DNA of 62,701 nucleotides, from NCBI RefSeq assembly GCF_035486915.1, contig NZ_DATHMR010000178.1, positions 1 to 62,701 of the forward strand. Reading direction: 5' to 3'. The notes under the pieces are model-generated. The model was not told where the DNA came from and searched no databases. It saw only the letters and a program-made list of their open reading frames with translations. The first letter of the stretch is position 1, and each line of letters starts with the position of its first letter. The DNA is from Dyella_B sp035486915 (GTDB lineage: Bacteria; Pseudomonadota; Gammaproteobacteria; Xanthomonadales; Rhodanobacteraceae). A program made the translations under genes and the position numbers. This document shows positions 8,250 to 17,054 of the stretch, piece by piece.

Positions 8250-9380
8250 TTACTTACCCAGCTGCATAGACAGCGGCGCATCCGTACCATCGATAACTCC
8301 TCGCGCGCTTTCATGCGGTGCAGGCCCTTGCAGCCGAATCTGCAAGGCCAGATCCGTACGCGAATCGGCATGTTCGAGTGCTTCGGCATAACCGATCGTG
8401 CCGGCGGCATAGAGCGCATACAGCGCCTGATCGAAAGTCTGCATGCCGACTTCGCTGTTCTGCTTCATGGCTTCGCGAATCGTCGCGATCTCGCCCTTCT
8501 CGATCAGATCTGAAATGTAAGCGGTGACGAGCAACAATTCGACCGCAGGAACACGCGTACGATCCACCGCATGCAGCAGCCGCTGCGAGACGACGGCTTT
8601 GAGATTAAGCGAAAGATCGATCAGCAATTGATGCCGCGCAGTGTCGGGAAAGAAATTGAGGATGCGATCCAACGTCTGATTGGCGTTATTGGCATGCAGC
8701 GTCGACAGACACAAGTGACCGGTTTCCGCATAGGCAATCGCCTGTTGCATGGTTTCACGGTCGCGAATTTCACCAATCATGATCACGTTGGGCGCTTCAC
8801 GCATAGCGTTTCGCAGCGCGTTGGCATAGCTCAACGTGTCGATGCCAACCTCGCGTTGATCGATGATCGACTGATGGTGTTCATGCAGGTACTCGACAGG
8901 ATCCTCGACAGTGAGGATATGACCAGCGCGATTTCGATTGCGATAGTCGAGCATCGAAGCAAGGGTCGTCGACTTGCCCGAACCCGTGGCGCCGACGACC
9001 AGAATCAAGCCACGCGGGAGCATCACCAGATCGCGTAGCGTCGGCGGTAACCGCAGGCTGTCGATCGAGGGAATCTCCGTGGAAATGTAGCGAATCGCAA
9101 TCGCGATCTCGTTTCGCTGCCGATAAATATTGACGCGAAAACGGCCAATGCCTGCCGGTGCAATACCGAGATTCATCTCCAGAGTCGCTTCGAAGTCCTT
9201 TTGCTGTCGATCGTTCATCACCGAGTAGGCGATGGCATGCGTGTCGATGGGCGTAAGCGCCTTATCGCCGATAAAGCGTTGAACGCCCGCGACGACAATC
9301 GCCGGTGGTGCGCCATGACTCAGGTAGAGATCGGACGCACGCTCGGTCGCCATGGTTGCGAGCAGATCGGAAATATCCAT
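8250..9380 (-). CDS. pilU: PilU-like type IV pilus retraction ATPase
   Basis: Hexameric secretion-type ATPase thought to power pilus retraction with PilT. The 376-residue protein has the PilT/PilU N-terminal domain (SDLYLSHGAPP at 16-26), Walker A GATGSGKST (130-138), the Asp-box region TVEDPVEYLHE and the Walker B region NVIMIGEIRD. Segments such as YRNRNRAGHI and AETGHLCLSTLHANNANQ with LNFFP are closer to PilU than to PilT, as is the C-terminus MQTFDQALYALY. No pilT is adjacent, so this copy stands alone here and could be an extra paralogue. A 13-base tandem duplication lies 36 bases upstream of its start. Confidence 0.85.
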   Translation of the reverse strand: MDISDLLATMATERASDLYLSHGAPPAIVVAGVQRFIGDKALTPIDTHAIAYSVMNDRQQKDFEATLEMNLGIAPAGIGRFRVNIYRQRNEIAIAIRYISTEIPSIDSLRLPPTLRDLVMLPRGLILVVGATGSGKSTTLASMLDYRNRNRAGHILTVEDPVEYLHEHHQSIIDQREVGIDTLSYANALRNAMREAPNVIMIGEIRDRETMQQAIAYAETGHLCLSTLHANNANQTLDRILNFFPDTARHQLLIDLSLNLKAVVSQRLLHAVDRTRVPAVELLLVTAYISDLIEKGEIATIREAMKQNSEVGMQTFDQALYALYAAGTIGYAEALEHADSRTDLALQIRLQGPAPHESARGVIDGTDAPLSMQLGK

Positions 9381-9718
9381 ACCGTAACTCCCCGCGGCAC
9401 GTGGCCATCGATGCGTTTCGCCCTACTCTTTCGCCCTACTCTAGGGTGACGTTTGCCTGGCGGCAAGAACGGCCAATCTTTGGACGTCGGCCTGAAATAA
9501 AGTCAGTTCGACAAACTGTGCACGATCCATAATCGTGTCACTTTTTAAAACGACCCTTCTCAAGTGTGCCGGATTATCTATATAAACAGTTGTTTAAAAT
9601 AGGCATTTTTACAGTCCGCGGGAAATGGCATAGTTAAAGGAATGACGACGAGCGTGTCACCTTTTACAGAATTGACTGCGTCTGAGCATCAAACCGGGCG
9701 ACCCAAAAGGCTCACATC
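9381..9718. other. Intergenic region with short direct repeats
   Basis: This stretch of 338 bases between pilU and yidH has no convincing gene. It holds a 13-base unit TTTCGCCCTACTC in two perfect tandem copies (9416-9441) and two copies of CGTGTCACyTTTTA (from 9534 and 9653). The AT-rich part near 9570-9610 could carry the promoter of the downstream rightward gene; I could not fix -35/-10 boxes. Confidence 0.5.
9416..9441. repeat. Perfect 13-bp tandem duplication upstream of pilU
   Basis: The unit TTTCGCCCTACTC occurs twice with no spacer, 36 bases upstream of the pilU start codon. The unit length is not a multiple of three and it lies outside coding sequence. Confidence 0.8.
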
Positions 9719-10102
9719 ATGATCCCTCACTTTACAGATCACGCCGCCAACGAGCGCACGTATCTCGCCTGGGTTCGCACTGCCATTGCGGTGATGGCCT
9801 TTGGGTTCCTATTGGAGAGATTCGATATCTTTCTGTATTACGTCAGCCGGAGCGCCAGCCAAAGTCACTCTGTTCTGCACATTCGAGCTTCCGAATGGCT
9901 GGGCCTGATTCTCTTGCTATTTGGATCGTTGATCATTTTGTTCGCGACGCTTCGCTTTTACCGAAATCGCAAATTGATCACTAGCGAGGAAACGACTTCG
10001 TATGGTGGAACGTCCTTTGAACGTTTGATGGCGGGCATACTGATCGCCGTAGCGGTGTTTCTTATCGTCTATGTCGCCGATGAGATATTTGCGTTGAACT
10101 GA
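9719..10102 (+). CDS. yidH: YidH/DUF202 family inner-membrane protein
   Basis: Small membrane protein of 127 residues with three hydrophobic segments (about 20-38, 59-78 and 101-121). The N-terminus NERTYLAWVRTAIAVMAFGF is the recognisable DUF202 signature (ERTxLAWxRT followed by a helix). Function is not known for the family. AAAGG precedes the ATG by 8 bases. It stands alone between pilU and a LysR gene. The family call is good; assignment to YidH rather than another DUF202 member is by length and topology. Confidence 0.8.
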   Translation: MIPHFTDHAANERTYLAWVRTAIAVMAFGFLLERFDIFLYYVSRSASQSHSVLHIRASEWLGLILLLFGSLIILFATLRFYRNRKLITSEETTSYGGTSFERLMAGILIAVAVFLIVYVADEIFALN

Positions 10103-10158
10103 GTGGTGCGTTTAACCCTTCGGCCTGACGGATCTATCCACAAGCACGAAGCGTCGAG

Positions 10159-11061
10159 CTAACTCGATGCATCCCATCGAGCCACCAAAAAATCGATCGC
10201 ACTGCGAAGCTTGGCCGTTGGGCGCGCATCCTGCGCGTAGATCAGATACATGGGCGATGGTAAAAGCGACCATTCTGGAAGTACCGCAATCAACCGACCC
10301 GCGTCGAGATCATCGGCGAGTACAGCTTCTGGTTGCAGCACGATGCCGGCACCACTCAACGCGGCAATACGCAGCGCGTTGCCCTGGTTTGCAGTGAATC
10401 GGCTTCGTACCGTGACGTGACATGTGGCACCGGCAGGTCCAATGAGATGCCACTGATCGAATCGCCGCCAATACGATGGGCCGAGACATTCGTGCGCACT
10501 CAACTGCTCGGGATGCTCAGGTTGGCCACGACGATTCAGATAGCTGACGGAAGCGGCAAGTATTCGGCGATAGGGCCGCAGCGGACGCGCAACGATACCA
10601 GGCTCGTTGATCTCACCCATATGGATGCCTAATTCAAAGCCTCCATCGACGAGATTGGGTGGACGATTGTCCAAGGTGAGCTCGATGCTGACGTCCGGAT
10701 GTTGCGCCATGTAGTCACTCAGTGCCGGCACGAGGATGTGACTTCCGAAGCTGACCGGCGCAATCACACGCAATTGGCCGCGCGGTGTCGCGTGCAGTTC
10801 CCCTGCGCTTGCTTCGGCCAACTCCACTTCCGCGAGCACGTGTTTGCAGCGCTCGTAGTAGAGCCGCCCCACATCCGAAAGTTGTTGGCGTCGGGTGGTG
10901 CGATGAAGCAGGCGCGCACCCAACCGTTGTTCGATATCGCTGATGTGCTTGGCGACCATCGTGGCCGACACCCGGCTCGCCTCGGCGGCAGCGGCGAAAC
11001 TTCCGCTTTCCACCACGCGCACGAACATTTCCATGTTGGCCAGCTTGTTCACGATTGACAA
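10159..11061 (-). CDS. LysR family transcriptional regulator
   Basis: A 300-residue LTTR. The N-terminal winged helix-turn-helix (about 8-65) contains SGSFAAAAEASRVSATMVAKHISDIE and GARLLHRTTRRQQLSDVG; the effector domain starts near residue 92 (GQLRVIAPVSFG). It is closest to the CrgA/DsdC-like LysR group that often sits beside oxidoreductase genes. The start shown is TTG 11061; an in-frame ATG at 11034 (MEMFVRVVES) is equally possible because neither has a clear ribosome site. It is divergent from a DOPA-dioxygenase-like gene, its probable target. Confidence 0.87.
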   Translation of the reverse strand: MSIVNKLANMEMFVRVVESGSFAAAAEASRVSATMVAKHISDIEQRLGARLLHRTTRRQQLSDVGRLYYERCKHVLAEVELAEASAGELHATPRGQLRVIAPVSFGSHILVPALSDYMAQHPDVSIELTLDNRPPNLVDGGFELGIHMGEINEPGIVARPLRPYRRILAASVSYLNRRGQPEHPEQLSAHECLGPSYWRRFDQWHLIGPAGATCHVTVRSRFTANQGNALRIAALSGAGIVLQPEAVLADDLDAGRLIAVLPEWSLLPSPMYLIYAQDARPTAKLRSAIDFLVARWDASS

Positions 11062-11247
11062 CCCATGGGTTTGGAATGGGTCAAATCATCCCATATTTAT
11101 CAACCACGACAAGGCGCGCACTATGGCGCGCTGCCCCATTCGGCGCGCTAAATTCAGAGGGTCGCCGTGCCACACTGTCATCTCGATCTACCCAGCCTCG
11201 ATCTGAGGGCGTTTTACAAGCTGCCCGACCATACAGGAGCGAAAATC

Positions 11248-11643
11248 GTGAGCGCCGACAATGCGCCCTACCACGCGCATATCTATTACGAAACGTCCCA
11301 ACGAGCCCTGGCTGATACAGCACGCGCCCGTCTTTGCAGCTTTATGCAGTCGAGAAAGATTCCTCAGCTTCTGTTTGTCGGCCAACTTACGAATGGCAAA
11401 GCGGGACCGCATCCCATCCCGCAGTTTGAAATTCATTTCACGAAAGAGGCGCTGCCCGCGATCCTCGACTTCATCCAGTCATCAGGATTCAGGGCGCTGG
11501 TTCATCCGCTGACGGATGACGACCTTGCCGATCACACGCTATTGGCGCATTGGATCGGAACACCGCTGGAACTCGATCTGACAACGCTCGATCCACCGGG
11601 CCAGAACAAGGGTGTTGCGCGCTTCGGGAAATCCGACTTCTGA
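11248..11643 (+). CDS. DOPA 4,5-dioxygenase family protein
   Basis: Predicted extradiol-type aromatic ring-cleavage enzyme of the small DOPA-dioxygenase family. About 131 residues, the usual small size. Conserved His-rich motifs are visible: HAHIYY near the start, PHPIPQFEIHF in the middle, and a C-terminal VHPLTDDDLADHTLLAHWIG followed by LELDL. I chose GTG 11248 because AGGAG lies 8 bases upstream; the frame is open to 11167 but the extra 27 residues are not typical. It is divergent from a LysR gene, suggesting inducible control by an aromatic compound. The actual substrate is unknown; bacterial homologues are often just called aromatic ring-cleavage dioxygenases. Confidence 0.85.
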   Translation: MSADNAPYHAHIYYETSQRALADTARARLCSFMQSRKIPQLLFVGQLTNGKAGPHPIPQFEIHFTKEALPAILDFIQSSGFRALVHPLTDDDLADHTLLAHWIGTPLELDLTTLDPPGQNKGVARFGKSDF

Positions 11644-11674
11644 CACGTTGCGCACGCGCTTTTTCGAACGGAAA

Positions 11675-12730
11675 TCATGGCGCCTTCGTCGGCAGAGGCT
11701 TCGGTGCGGGTGTTGGGCGAATGTCATCCAAAGCCACGGAATAGCCACCCTCGGATACCAGATCACTAAGCGCTCGCGACAGACTCCATTCGGTTGGCTT
11801 GGTGCTGGTGGGTTCGATGGGCGTTTCGTCAACAGGCCTCCGGCGAACCGGAGTTTCGGGAGATGTGCTGGCAGTTCCGCCCGTCAACGAAGCTCCGGCT
11901 TTGGCGCCAAGCGCAATAGCGACCGCTGCTGCGGGGTTCATGCTATCGACCATCGAACTGGGTATGAGGATCGTCGTACCCCGCTCTTTGGTTGTCTCAT
12001 AGATGATGTTCATGGCGCGCAGCTGCAAAGCTGTTGGCTGATCAGCATAGACGCGGGCCGCCTCAACGAATTTACTCGCGATCTCGGCTTCCGCCGAACC
12101 CAGGATGATGCGCGCCTGCTTTTCACGCTCCGCTTGCGCCTGCCGGGACATCGCATCCTGCAGCGCCACCGGAATGGCCACATCGCGGATTTCCACCGAC
12201 TGCACCGTTACGCCCCATTCAACGGTCTTACGGCCAATGTCCGCACATAACTCCAGGTCAGCGGAGCGGCGATCGGATAAGAGCGCCGTCAGCATGGACG
12301 ATCCGATCATTTCCCGTAGAGATGTCTGCGCTACCCGGCCAATCGCCTGCCGGTAATCGGTGATAGCCAGGGCCGCTTTTTTGGCGTCATGTACATGCCA
12401 GAAGATGATCGCATCGACGTTTACGGGCACGGTGTCGCGCGTCAGCGCTTGCTCTGCATTGAACGCGGTGGTTTGGATGCGCTCGTCGATGATGGCGACG
12501 ACGCGGTCCACGATGGGGATGATCAGGAAGAGCCCTGGTCCGCGAACTCCTTGCAGTTTTCCCGCCCTCAGTACGACGAATTTCTGCCATGTGTTGGCCA
12601 TTTTCAGCGATTGCGCGATGACAGCTGCAATGACCCAAAACCCAATGGCAGCGATAAGGTTGCCTCGAGCCATGGATAGACCGCCGATGGCTGTAAAAAT
12701 GGCCACGATGAAAAGAGTAATGGGGTTCAT
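11675..12730 (-). CDS. SPFH/Band-7 (slipin, stomatin-like) membrane protein
   Basis: Membrane-anchored scaffold protein of 351 residues. Two hydrophobic segments (about 3-20 and 24-42) are followed by a Band-7 domain (about 50-245) with GPGLFLIIPIVDRV, the slipin phrase TRDTVPVNVDAIIFWHV, and LREMIGSSMLTALLSDR. The helical AEREKQARIILGSAEAEIASKF segment is typical of slipins. The C-terminal 80 residues are Pro/Thr/Ser-rich and probably disordered. ATG 12730 has AGGAG 8 bases upstream; the frame opens at 12856. No NfeD partner gene is adjacent. It is divergent from a Crp/Fnr gene. Confidence 0.9.
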   Translation of the reverse strand: MNPITLFIVAIFTAIGGLSMARGNLIAAIGFWVIAAVIAQSLKMANTWQKFVVLRAGKLQGVRGPGLFLIIPIVDRVVAIIDERIQTTAFNAEQALTRDTVPVNVDAIIFWHVHDAKKAALAITDYRQAIGRVAQTSLREMIGSSMLTALLSDRRSADLELCADIGRKTVEWGVTVQSVEIRDVAIPVALQDAMSRQAQAEREKQARIILGSAEAEIASKFVEAARVYADQPTALQLRAMNIIYETTKERGTTILIPSSMVDSMNPAAAVAIALGAKAGASLTGGTASTSPETPVRRRPVDETPIEPTSTKPTEWSLSRALSDLVSEGGYSVALDDIRPTPAPKPLPTKAP

Positions 12731-12921
12731 GGCGATACTCCTGACTGCAGATCCCGCGGGATGTGACGACTCTAGAGTGAATGGTGAAGGCTGCAGCGTC
12801 CCGTGTCGGTACGGTGGCGTACCCATGGCCGCGTCGATGACCGATTGCCGCGCCACGCGACTAGGCCTCTATCTCAGCGGGAAATAGCCATAATCGCCTT
12901 GCCACAGCTACGGACACTCGC

Positions 12922-13641
12922 ATGGGCTTGGCTGTCGATCCGCGCAGCAATCGACTGCTCGCGGCGTTGCCAGACGCTGAATGGAAGCGCTGGCTGCCGC
13001 AGCTGGAGCCCGTTGACATGCCGCTAGGTCAGGTGCTTTACGAATCGGGTAGCCGGCTGGCTCATGTCTATTTTCCGACCACATCGATCGTCTCACTGCT
13101 TTATGTGATGGAGGACGGCGCCTCCGCAGAAATTGCGGTCGTGGGTAACGAGGGCATTGTCGGCATCTCCCTTTTTATGGGCGGTGAGTCGACACCTAGC
13201 CGCGCACTGGTTCAGAGTGCAGGAAAGGGCTTGCGCCTGCGCGCGGACGTGATGTTGCAGGAATTCAACCGCGCTGGGCCGGTGTTGCACCTACTTCTGC
13301 GCTACACCCATGCGCTGATTACACAAATGGCCCAGACCGCAGTGTGCAATCGGCATCACTCTGTGGATCAGCAGTTGTGCAGATGGCTGCTACTCAGCCT
13401 GGATCGTCTGGATACCAACGACCTTGTCATGACCCAGGAATTGATCGCCAACATGCTCGGTGTGCGTCGCGAAGGTGTCACCGAGGCGGCCGGCCATTTA
13501 CAGCATGCAGGACTGATCCATTATCGACGTGGCCATATTACAGTCATCGATCGCGCAGGCCTTGAACAACGCACGTGCGAATGTTACGCCGTGGTCAAGA
13601 AGGAATACGATCGCCTCCTTCCACCGCTTTCGGTAGTCTGA
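12922..13641 (+). CDS. Crp/Fnr family transcriptional regulator
   Basis: A 239-residue regulator with an N-terminal cyclic-nucleotide-binding-like beta-roll (about 20-130; VYFPTTSIVSLLYVMEDGASAEIAVVGNEG) and a C-terminal winged helix (about 155-225; TQELIANMLGVRREGVTEAAGHLQHAGLIHYRRGHI). It has no N-terminal cysteine cluster, so an FNR-type iron-sulphur sensor is unlikely. The cAMP-contact residues of CRP are not evident, so the signal is unknown. Proteins of this subtype are common and mostly uncharacterised in proteobacteria. Divergent from the SPFH gene. Confidence 0.88.
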   Translation: MGLAVDPRSNRLLAALPDAEWKRWLPQLEPVDMPLGQVLYESGSRLAHVYFPTTSIVSLLYVMEDGASAEIAVVGNEGIVGISLFMGGESTPSRALVQSAGKGLRLRADVMLQEFNRAGPVLHLLLRYTHALITQMAQTAVCNRHHSVDQQLCRWLLLSLDRLDTNDLVMTQELIANMLGVRREGVTEAAGHLQHAGLIHYRRGHITVIDRAGLEQRTCECYAVVKKEYDRLLPPLSVV

Positions 13642-13768
13642 CCGTCTCTGCCGATCAATGTGCGCGCTGGCTCATAAGCGCGTTAGGATTTACGCGTACA
13701 CGTTGCTCCGCTGGCCGCCGATCGTACGCGTGCCCGGCGCGTCATACCGCCCAAACGGTGACCATAAT

Positions 13769-15349
13769 ATGCTCATAGCACTCGCTCGGTCGCGCTGTGT
13801 CCTTCTGGCGTTGGCCGCCACGCTCACTTCTGCATCAGTCCTCGCCGATAGCCCCGCACCTGTAGCAAACATCGATTCGGGTCGTCTCTCAGGTATCCAC
13901 GATGCGAAGACCGGTTTGAACGAATTCAAGGGCATCCCGTACGCCACACCACCCCTCGGCCCGCTGCGCTGGAAGCCGCCACAACCCGTTGCGACCTGGA
14001 CGGACGTAAAGAAGGCCGATCATTTCGGCCCGCGTTGCATGCAGCGTCCTCTCTTCAGCGACATGGTGTTTCGTTCCGACGGCATGAGCGAGGACTGCTT
14101 GTACCTCAACGTGTGGACGCCTACACATAGCGCCAACCAAAAACTGCCCGTGCTGGTGTATTTCTACGGCGGCGGCTTTAAAGGAGGTGACGGTTCCGAG
14201 CCGCGCTATGATGGTGCAAGCCTTGCTCAACGGGGAATCGTAACGGTCACGGTGAATTATCGGCTGGATGTTTTCGGCTTCCTGGCCCTATCGGCCCTTG
14301 CCGCCGAATCGCCCGAGCGCGCCACCGGCAATTACGGTTTGCTCGACCAGAACGCTGCCTTGCGCTGGGTCCAGCGCAACATCGCTGCGTTTGGTGGCGA
14401 TCCGGGTCAAGTCACCATCGGAGGTGAATCTGCCGGTTCCATGTCGGTATCCGCGCAAATGGCTTCGCCCTTGTCTAAAGGTTTGATGCAGCGTGCAATC
14501 GGCGAGAGCGGTGCGGTGCTCGGCAATCTCAAGCCGAAACCACTGGCCCTGGCGGAGCGTGACGGCGAAGCGTTTGAGCAAGGTGCCGGCGCGCACTCGC
14601 TGGAACAATTGCGCGCGATGGACGCCAATGCCCTACTCAAGGCCGTCGATGAAGAAGACACGCATGTTTCTCGACTTACCATCGACGGCTACTTCCTGCC
14701 CCAATCACCGGAAGTCATCTATCGGGCTGGAGACCAGGCACACATTCCGCTACTAGTTGGCTCCAACTCGCAGGAAGGCGATTACACCTATGTACTCGGC
14801 GACAAGGCTCCGACACCAGCGAACTATCGCGCTGCCATGGAACAACGTCTTGGCACGCATGCGCGCGAAGCACTGGAGCTCTATCCGGGTCAAACCGAAG
14901 CCGAAGTCAAAACATCCGCCACCGCCTTTGCTGGCGATCGCTCCATCGCCTTCTCTACGTGGCGCTGGATGAATCTGCACCGCCAGACCGGCCAAGCCCC
15001 GGTGTTCTACTACTACTTCACCCAGTCACGCCCAGCCAAGCGCGATGGCAGCGCCGGCCCGGACTCCGGTGCCGTGCACAGTGGTGAAATCGAATACGCG
15101 CTGGGCAATCTGTCGAGCAACCACGTCTACGCATGGACTGCCGACGACTACCGCGTCTCCTCCGTGATGGAGGGTTACTGGGAGCGCTTTATCAAGACGG
15201 GCAATCCCAACGGTGCAGGCCTGCCACACTGGCCCGCTGCCGAGAGCAAGGATGGCGGCTTGTCGCGCCAGGAGATTGGCACCAATACACACACGCGCGT
15301 TGACCGCAACGCAGCGCGGTATGAATTTATGCAAGATAGCGACATCTAA
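13769..15349 (+). CDS. Secreted type-B carboxylesterase
   Basis: Alpha/beta-hydrolase that cleaves carboxylic esters, predicted exported: a signal peptide spans about residues 1-26 (LLALAATLTSASVLA-DSP). The 526-residue protein has the type-B signature EDCLYLNVW (108-116), oxyanion motif YGGGF (133-137), and nucleophile elbow GESAGS with Ser221; SNSQEGDY holds the expected catalytic acid and a later GAVHSGE segment the His. ATG 13769 is preferred because the signal peptide begins there; the frame is open to 13658. It ends just before a 22-bp perfect palindrome that may terminate transcription. Natural substrate unknown. Confidence 0.93.
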   Translation: MLIALARSRCVLLALAATLTSASVLADSPAPVANIDSGRLSGIHDAKTGLNEFKGIPYATPPLGPLRWKPPQPVATWTDVKKADHFGPRCMQRPLFSDMVFRSDGMSEDCLYLNVWTPTHSANQKLPVLVYFYGGGFKGGDGSEPRYDGASLAQRGIVTVTVNYRLDVFGFLALSALAAESPERATGNYGLLDQNAALRWVQRNIAAFGGDPGQVTIGGESAGSMSVSAQMASPLSKGLMQRAIGESGAVLGNLKPKPLALAERDGEAFEQGAGAHSLEQLRAMDANALLKAVDEEDTHVSRLTIDGYFLPQSPEVIYRAGDQAHIPLLVGSNSQEGDYTYVLGDKAPTPANYRAAMEQRLGTHAREALELYPGQTEAEVKTSATAFAGDRSIAFSTWRWMNLHRQTGQAPVFYYYFTQSRPAKRDGSAGPDSGAVHSGEIEYALGNLSSNHVYAWTADDYRVSSVMEGYWERFIKTGNPNGAGLPHWPAAESKDGGLSRQEIGTNTHTRVDRNAARYEFMQDSDI

Positions 15350-15354
15350 TGTTG

Positions 15355-15376
15355 TGCCCGCTTTCGAAAGCGGGCA
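15355..15376. terminator. 22-bp perfect palindrome after the carboxylesterase gene
   Basis: TGCCCGCTTTC followed directly by its reverse complement GAAAGCGGGCA, starting 6 bases after the stop codon. There is no T-tract, so it may be a processed 3' hairpin or a repeat relic rather than a classical intrinsic terminator. Confidence 0.5.
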
Positions 15377-15551
15377 CTAGCAAGCACTCCTCACCCATCC
15401 GCATCGACAGTAACGCCTGAACGTCGAGCCCCACGATTGTCGTTTCTTTACAATTCGTCGACAGCGCTCAAATTTATTTGGCCTACGATGGCCCAGTCGC
15501 ATGAGACTGCAGGCAGATCTGTGCTGAGTTACCACCAAACTAGTCAGAGCC

Positions 15552-16808
15552 ATGATCCGCGCTAACAAGCCTGGGATTCGCGCGCTTGAATGCCTGAATT
15601 TTTTTATGGCCGATGTCCAGGCAGGTATCGGTCCATTCCTGGGAGTGTTCCTTCAAGCCAGAAATTGGCATACGGGTGCTATTGGCGCAGTAATGACCTT
15701 GGGCGGCATTGTCGGCATGTTGGCCACTGCGCCCGCCGGCGCACTGGTGGACGCAACTCATCGCAAGCGCGCATTGGTAGTGATCAGTAGCATTCTCACA
15801 GTAACGGCATCAGCGGTACTGCTTTTGTCACCGAAGATGTGGGTGGTGGCTTCGTCTCAGATTGCGACCGCTCTGGCCGGCGCGGCGTTGGGGCCTGCCC
15901 TCGCTGGCATCACGTTAGGTATGGTTCGCAAAGCAGGATTCGATCGCCAGTTTGGTCGCAACCAAGCAATCAATCATGCGGGCAATGTCGTAGGCGCTGC
16001 ACTGTCCGGCTTGCTGGGTTGGAAATTTGGATTCATCGCGGTGTTCGGATTGGCCGCGTTGTTTGCGGTCTTTGCGCTCGTCAGTGTCTTGTTGATTCCA
16101 GCAACGGCTATCGACAACTGCGCCGCCCGTGGCTGGGAGAATCGCGAAACGCATGAGCATCACGTCTCCGGGCTTCGTGTGCTACTGACCTGCAAGCCAC
16201 TGCTAATACTTGGCTTCGCACTGCTTCTCTTTCACTTGGGGAATGCGGCGATGTTGCCGCTGTACGGCATGGCGGTGGTCGCGGCACATCAAGGGAATCC
16301 CGCGCTGTTTACGGCACTCACCATCGTAGTCGCCCAAACGGTCATGGTGACGATGTCCATATTTGCGATTCGATGGATGCGCAAACATGGGCATTGGTTC
16401 GTCATCTTACTAGCGTTCATTGCATTGCCCATACGCGGCATCATCGCGGCTTATCTCATTAAGAGCTGGGGCGTGTGGCCTGTGCAGGCGCTGGATGGTG
16501 TGGGCGCCGGACTTCAGAGTGTCGCCGTGCCCGCGATGGTGGCGGCGCTTTTACAAGGCACCGGACGCGTCAACGTCGGTCAAGGCGCGGTCATGACCAT
16601 GCAAGGTGTAGGCGCTGCGTTGAGCCCGTTGCTTGGCGGCATCGTGGCCGACGCATTTGGATTCCGCATGACTTTTTTGTTGCTGGGCGCTATCTCCGTA
16701 GGATCGCTCGCGTTGTGGTGTGGCTACGCCCGCCAACTGCGTCAACGTGGCGACACCGACGCGACACCCGGGCCCCCGATCGTTCCACCGCGGACGGCCG
16801 CTACATGA
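15552..16808 (+). CDS. MFS transporter
   Basis: Inner-membrane major-facilitator transporter, 418 residues with about 12 hydrophobic segments. The loop between segments 2 and 3 reads APAGALVDATHRKR, matching the MFS motif-A position, with the same element echoed in the second half (GGIVADAFGFR). The C-terminal 25 residues are polar and Pro-rich. Substrate cannot be read from sequence; the overall look is that of drug or sugar efflux-type MFS proteins. It is followed by a repeat-containing gap and then the secreted fucosidase gene; a functional link is possible but unsupported. Confidence 0.82.
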   Translation: MIRANKPGIRALECLNFFMADVQAGIGPFLGVFLQARNWHTGAIGAVMTLGGIVGMLATAPAGALVDATHRKRALVVISSILTVTASAVLLLSPKMWVVASSQIATALAGAALGPALAGITLGMVRKAGFDRQFGRNQAINHAGNVVGAALSGLLGWKFGFIAVFGLAALFAVFALVSVLLIPATAIDNCAARGWENRETHEHHVSGLRVLLTCKPLLILGFALLLFHLGNAAMLPLYGMAVVAAHQGNPALFTALTIVVAQTVMVTMSIFAIRWMRKHGHWFVILLAFIALPIRGIIAAYLIKSWGVWPVQALDGVGAGLQSVAVPAMVAALLQGTGRVNVGQGAVMTMQGVGAALSPLLGGIVADAFGFRMTFLLLGAISVGSLALWCGYARQLRQRGDTDATPGPPIVPPRTAAT

Positions 16809-16870
16809 CATTCCACTGTGACATTCAACACGCGATCGTCGATTGAATTTTACGATCGCCCCAGGCGTTA

Positions 16871-16892
16871 GCTTTGGGTCGAAAACGGACAT
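16871..16892. repeat. Copy 3 of short intergenic repeat
   Basis: GCTTTGGGTCGAAAACGGACAT shares TTTGGGT and CGGACAT with the copies at 21-40 and 1078-1099. It lies between the MFS and fucosidase genes. Confidence 0.5.
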
Positions 16893-17054
16893 TACGACGA
16901 TTTACACCATGGTCCCCAATTGTGGGCTTTTTGACTAGACGACCGATACACGTTGCTTGGGAAATGCCCCTAACCGCTTGGTTTCGTACCTGCGATAAGT
17001 GATAGTCATCGGTGGTGAGTTTCATCATTAAATGCGGCAGCGAGTGCGAAACTT

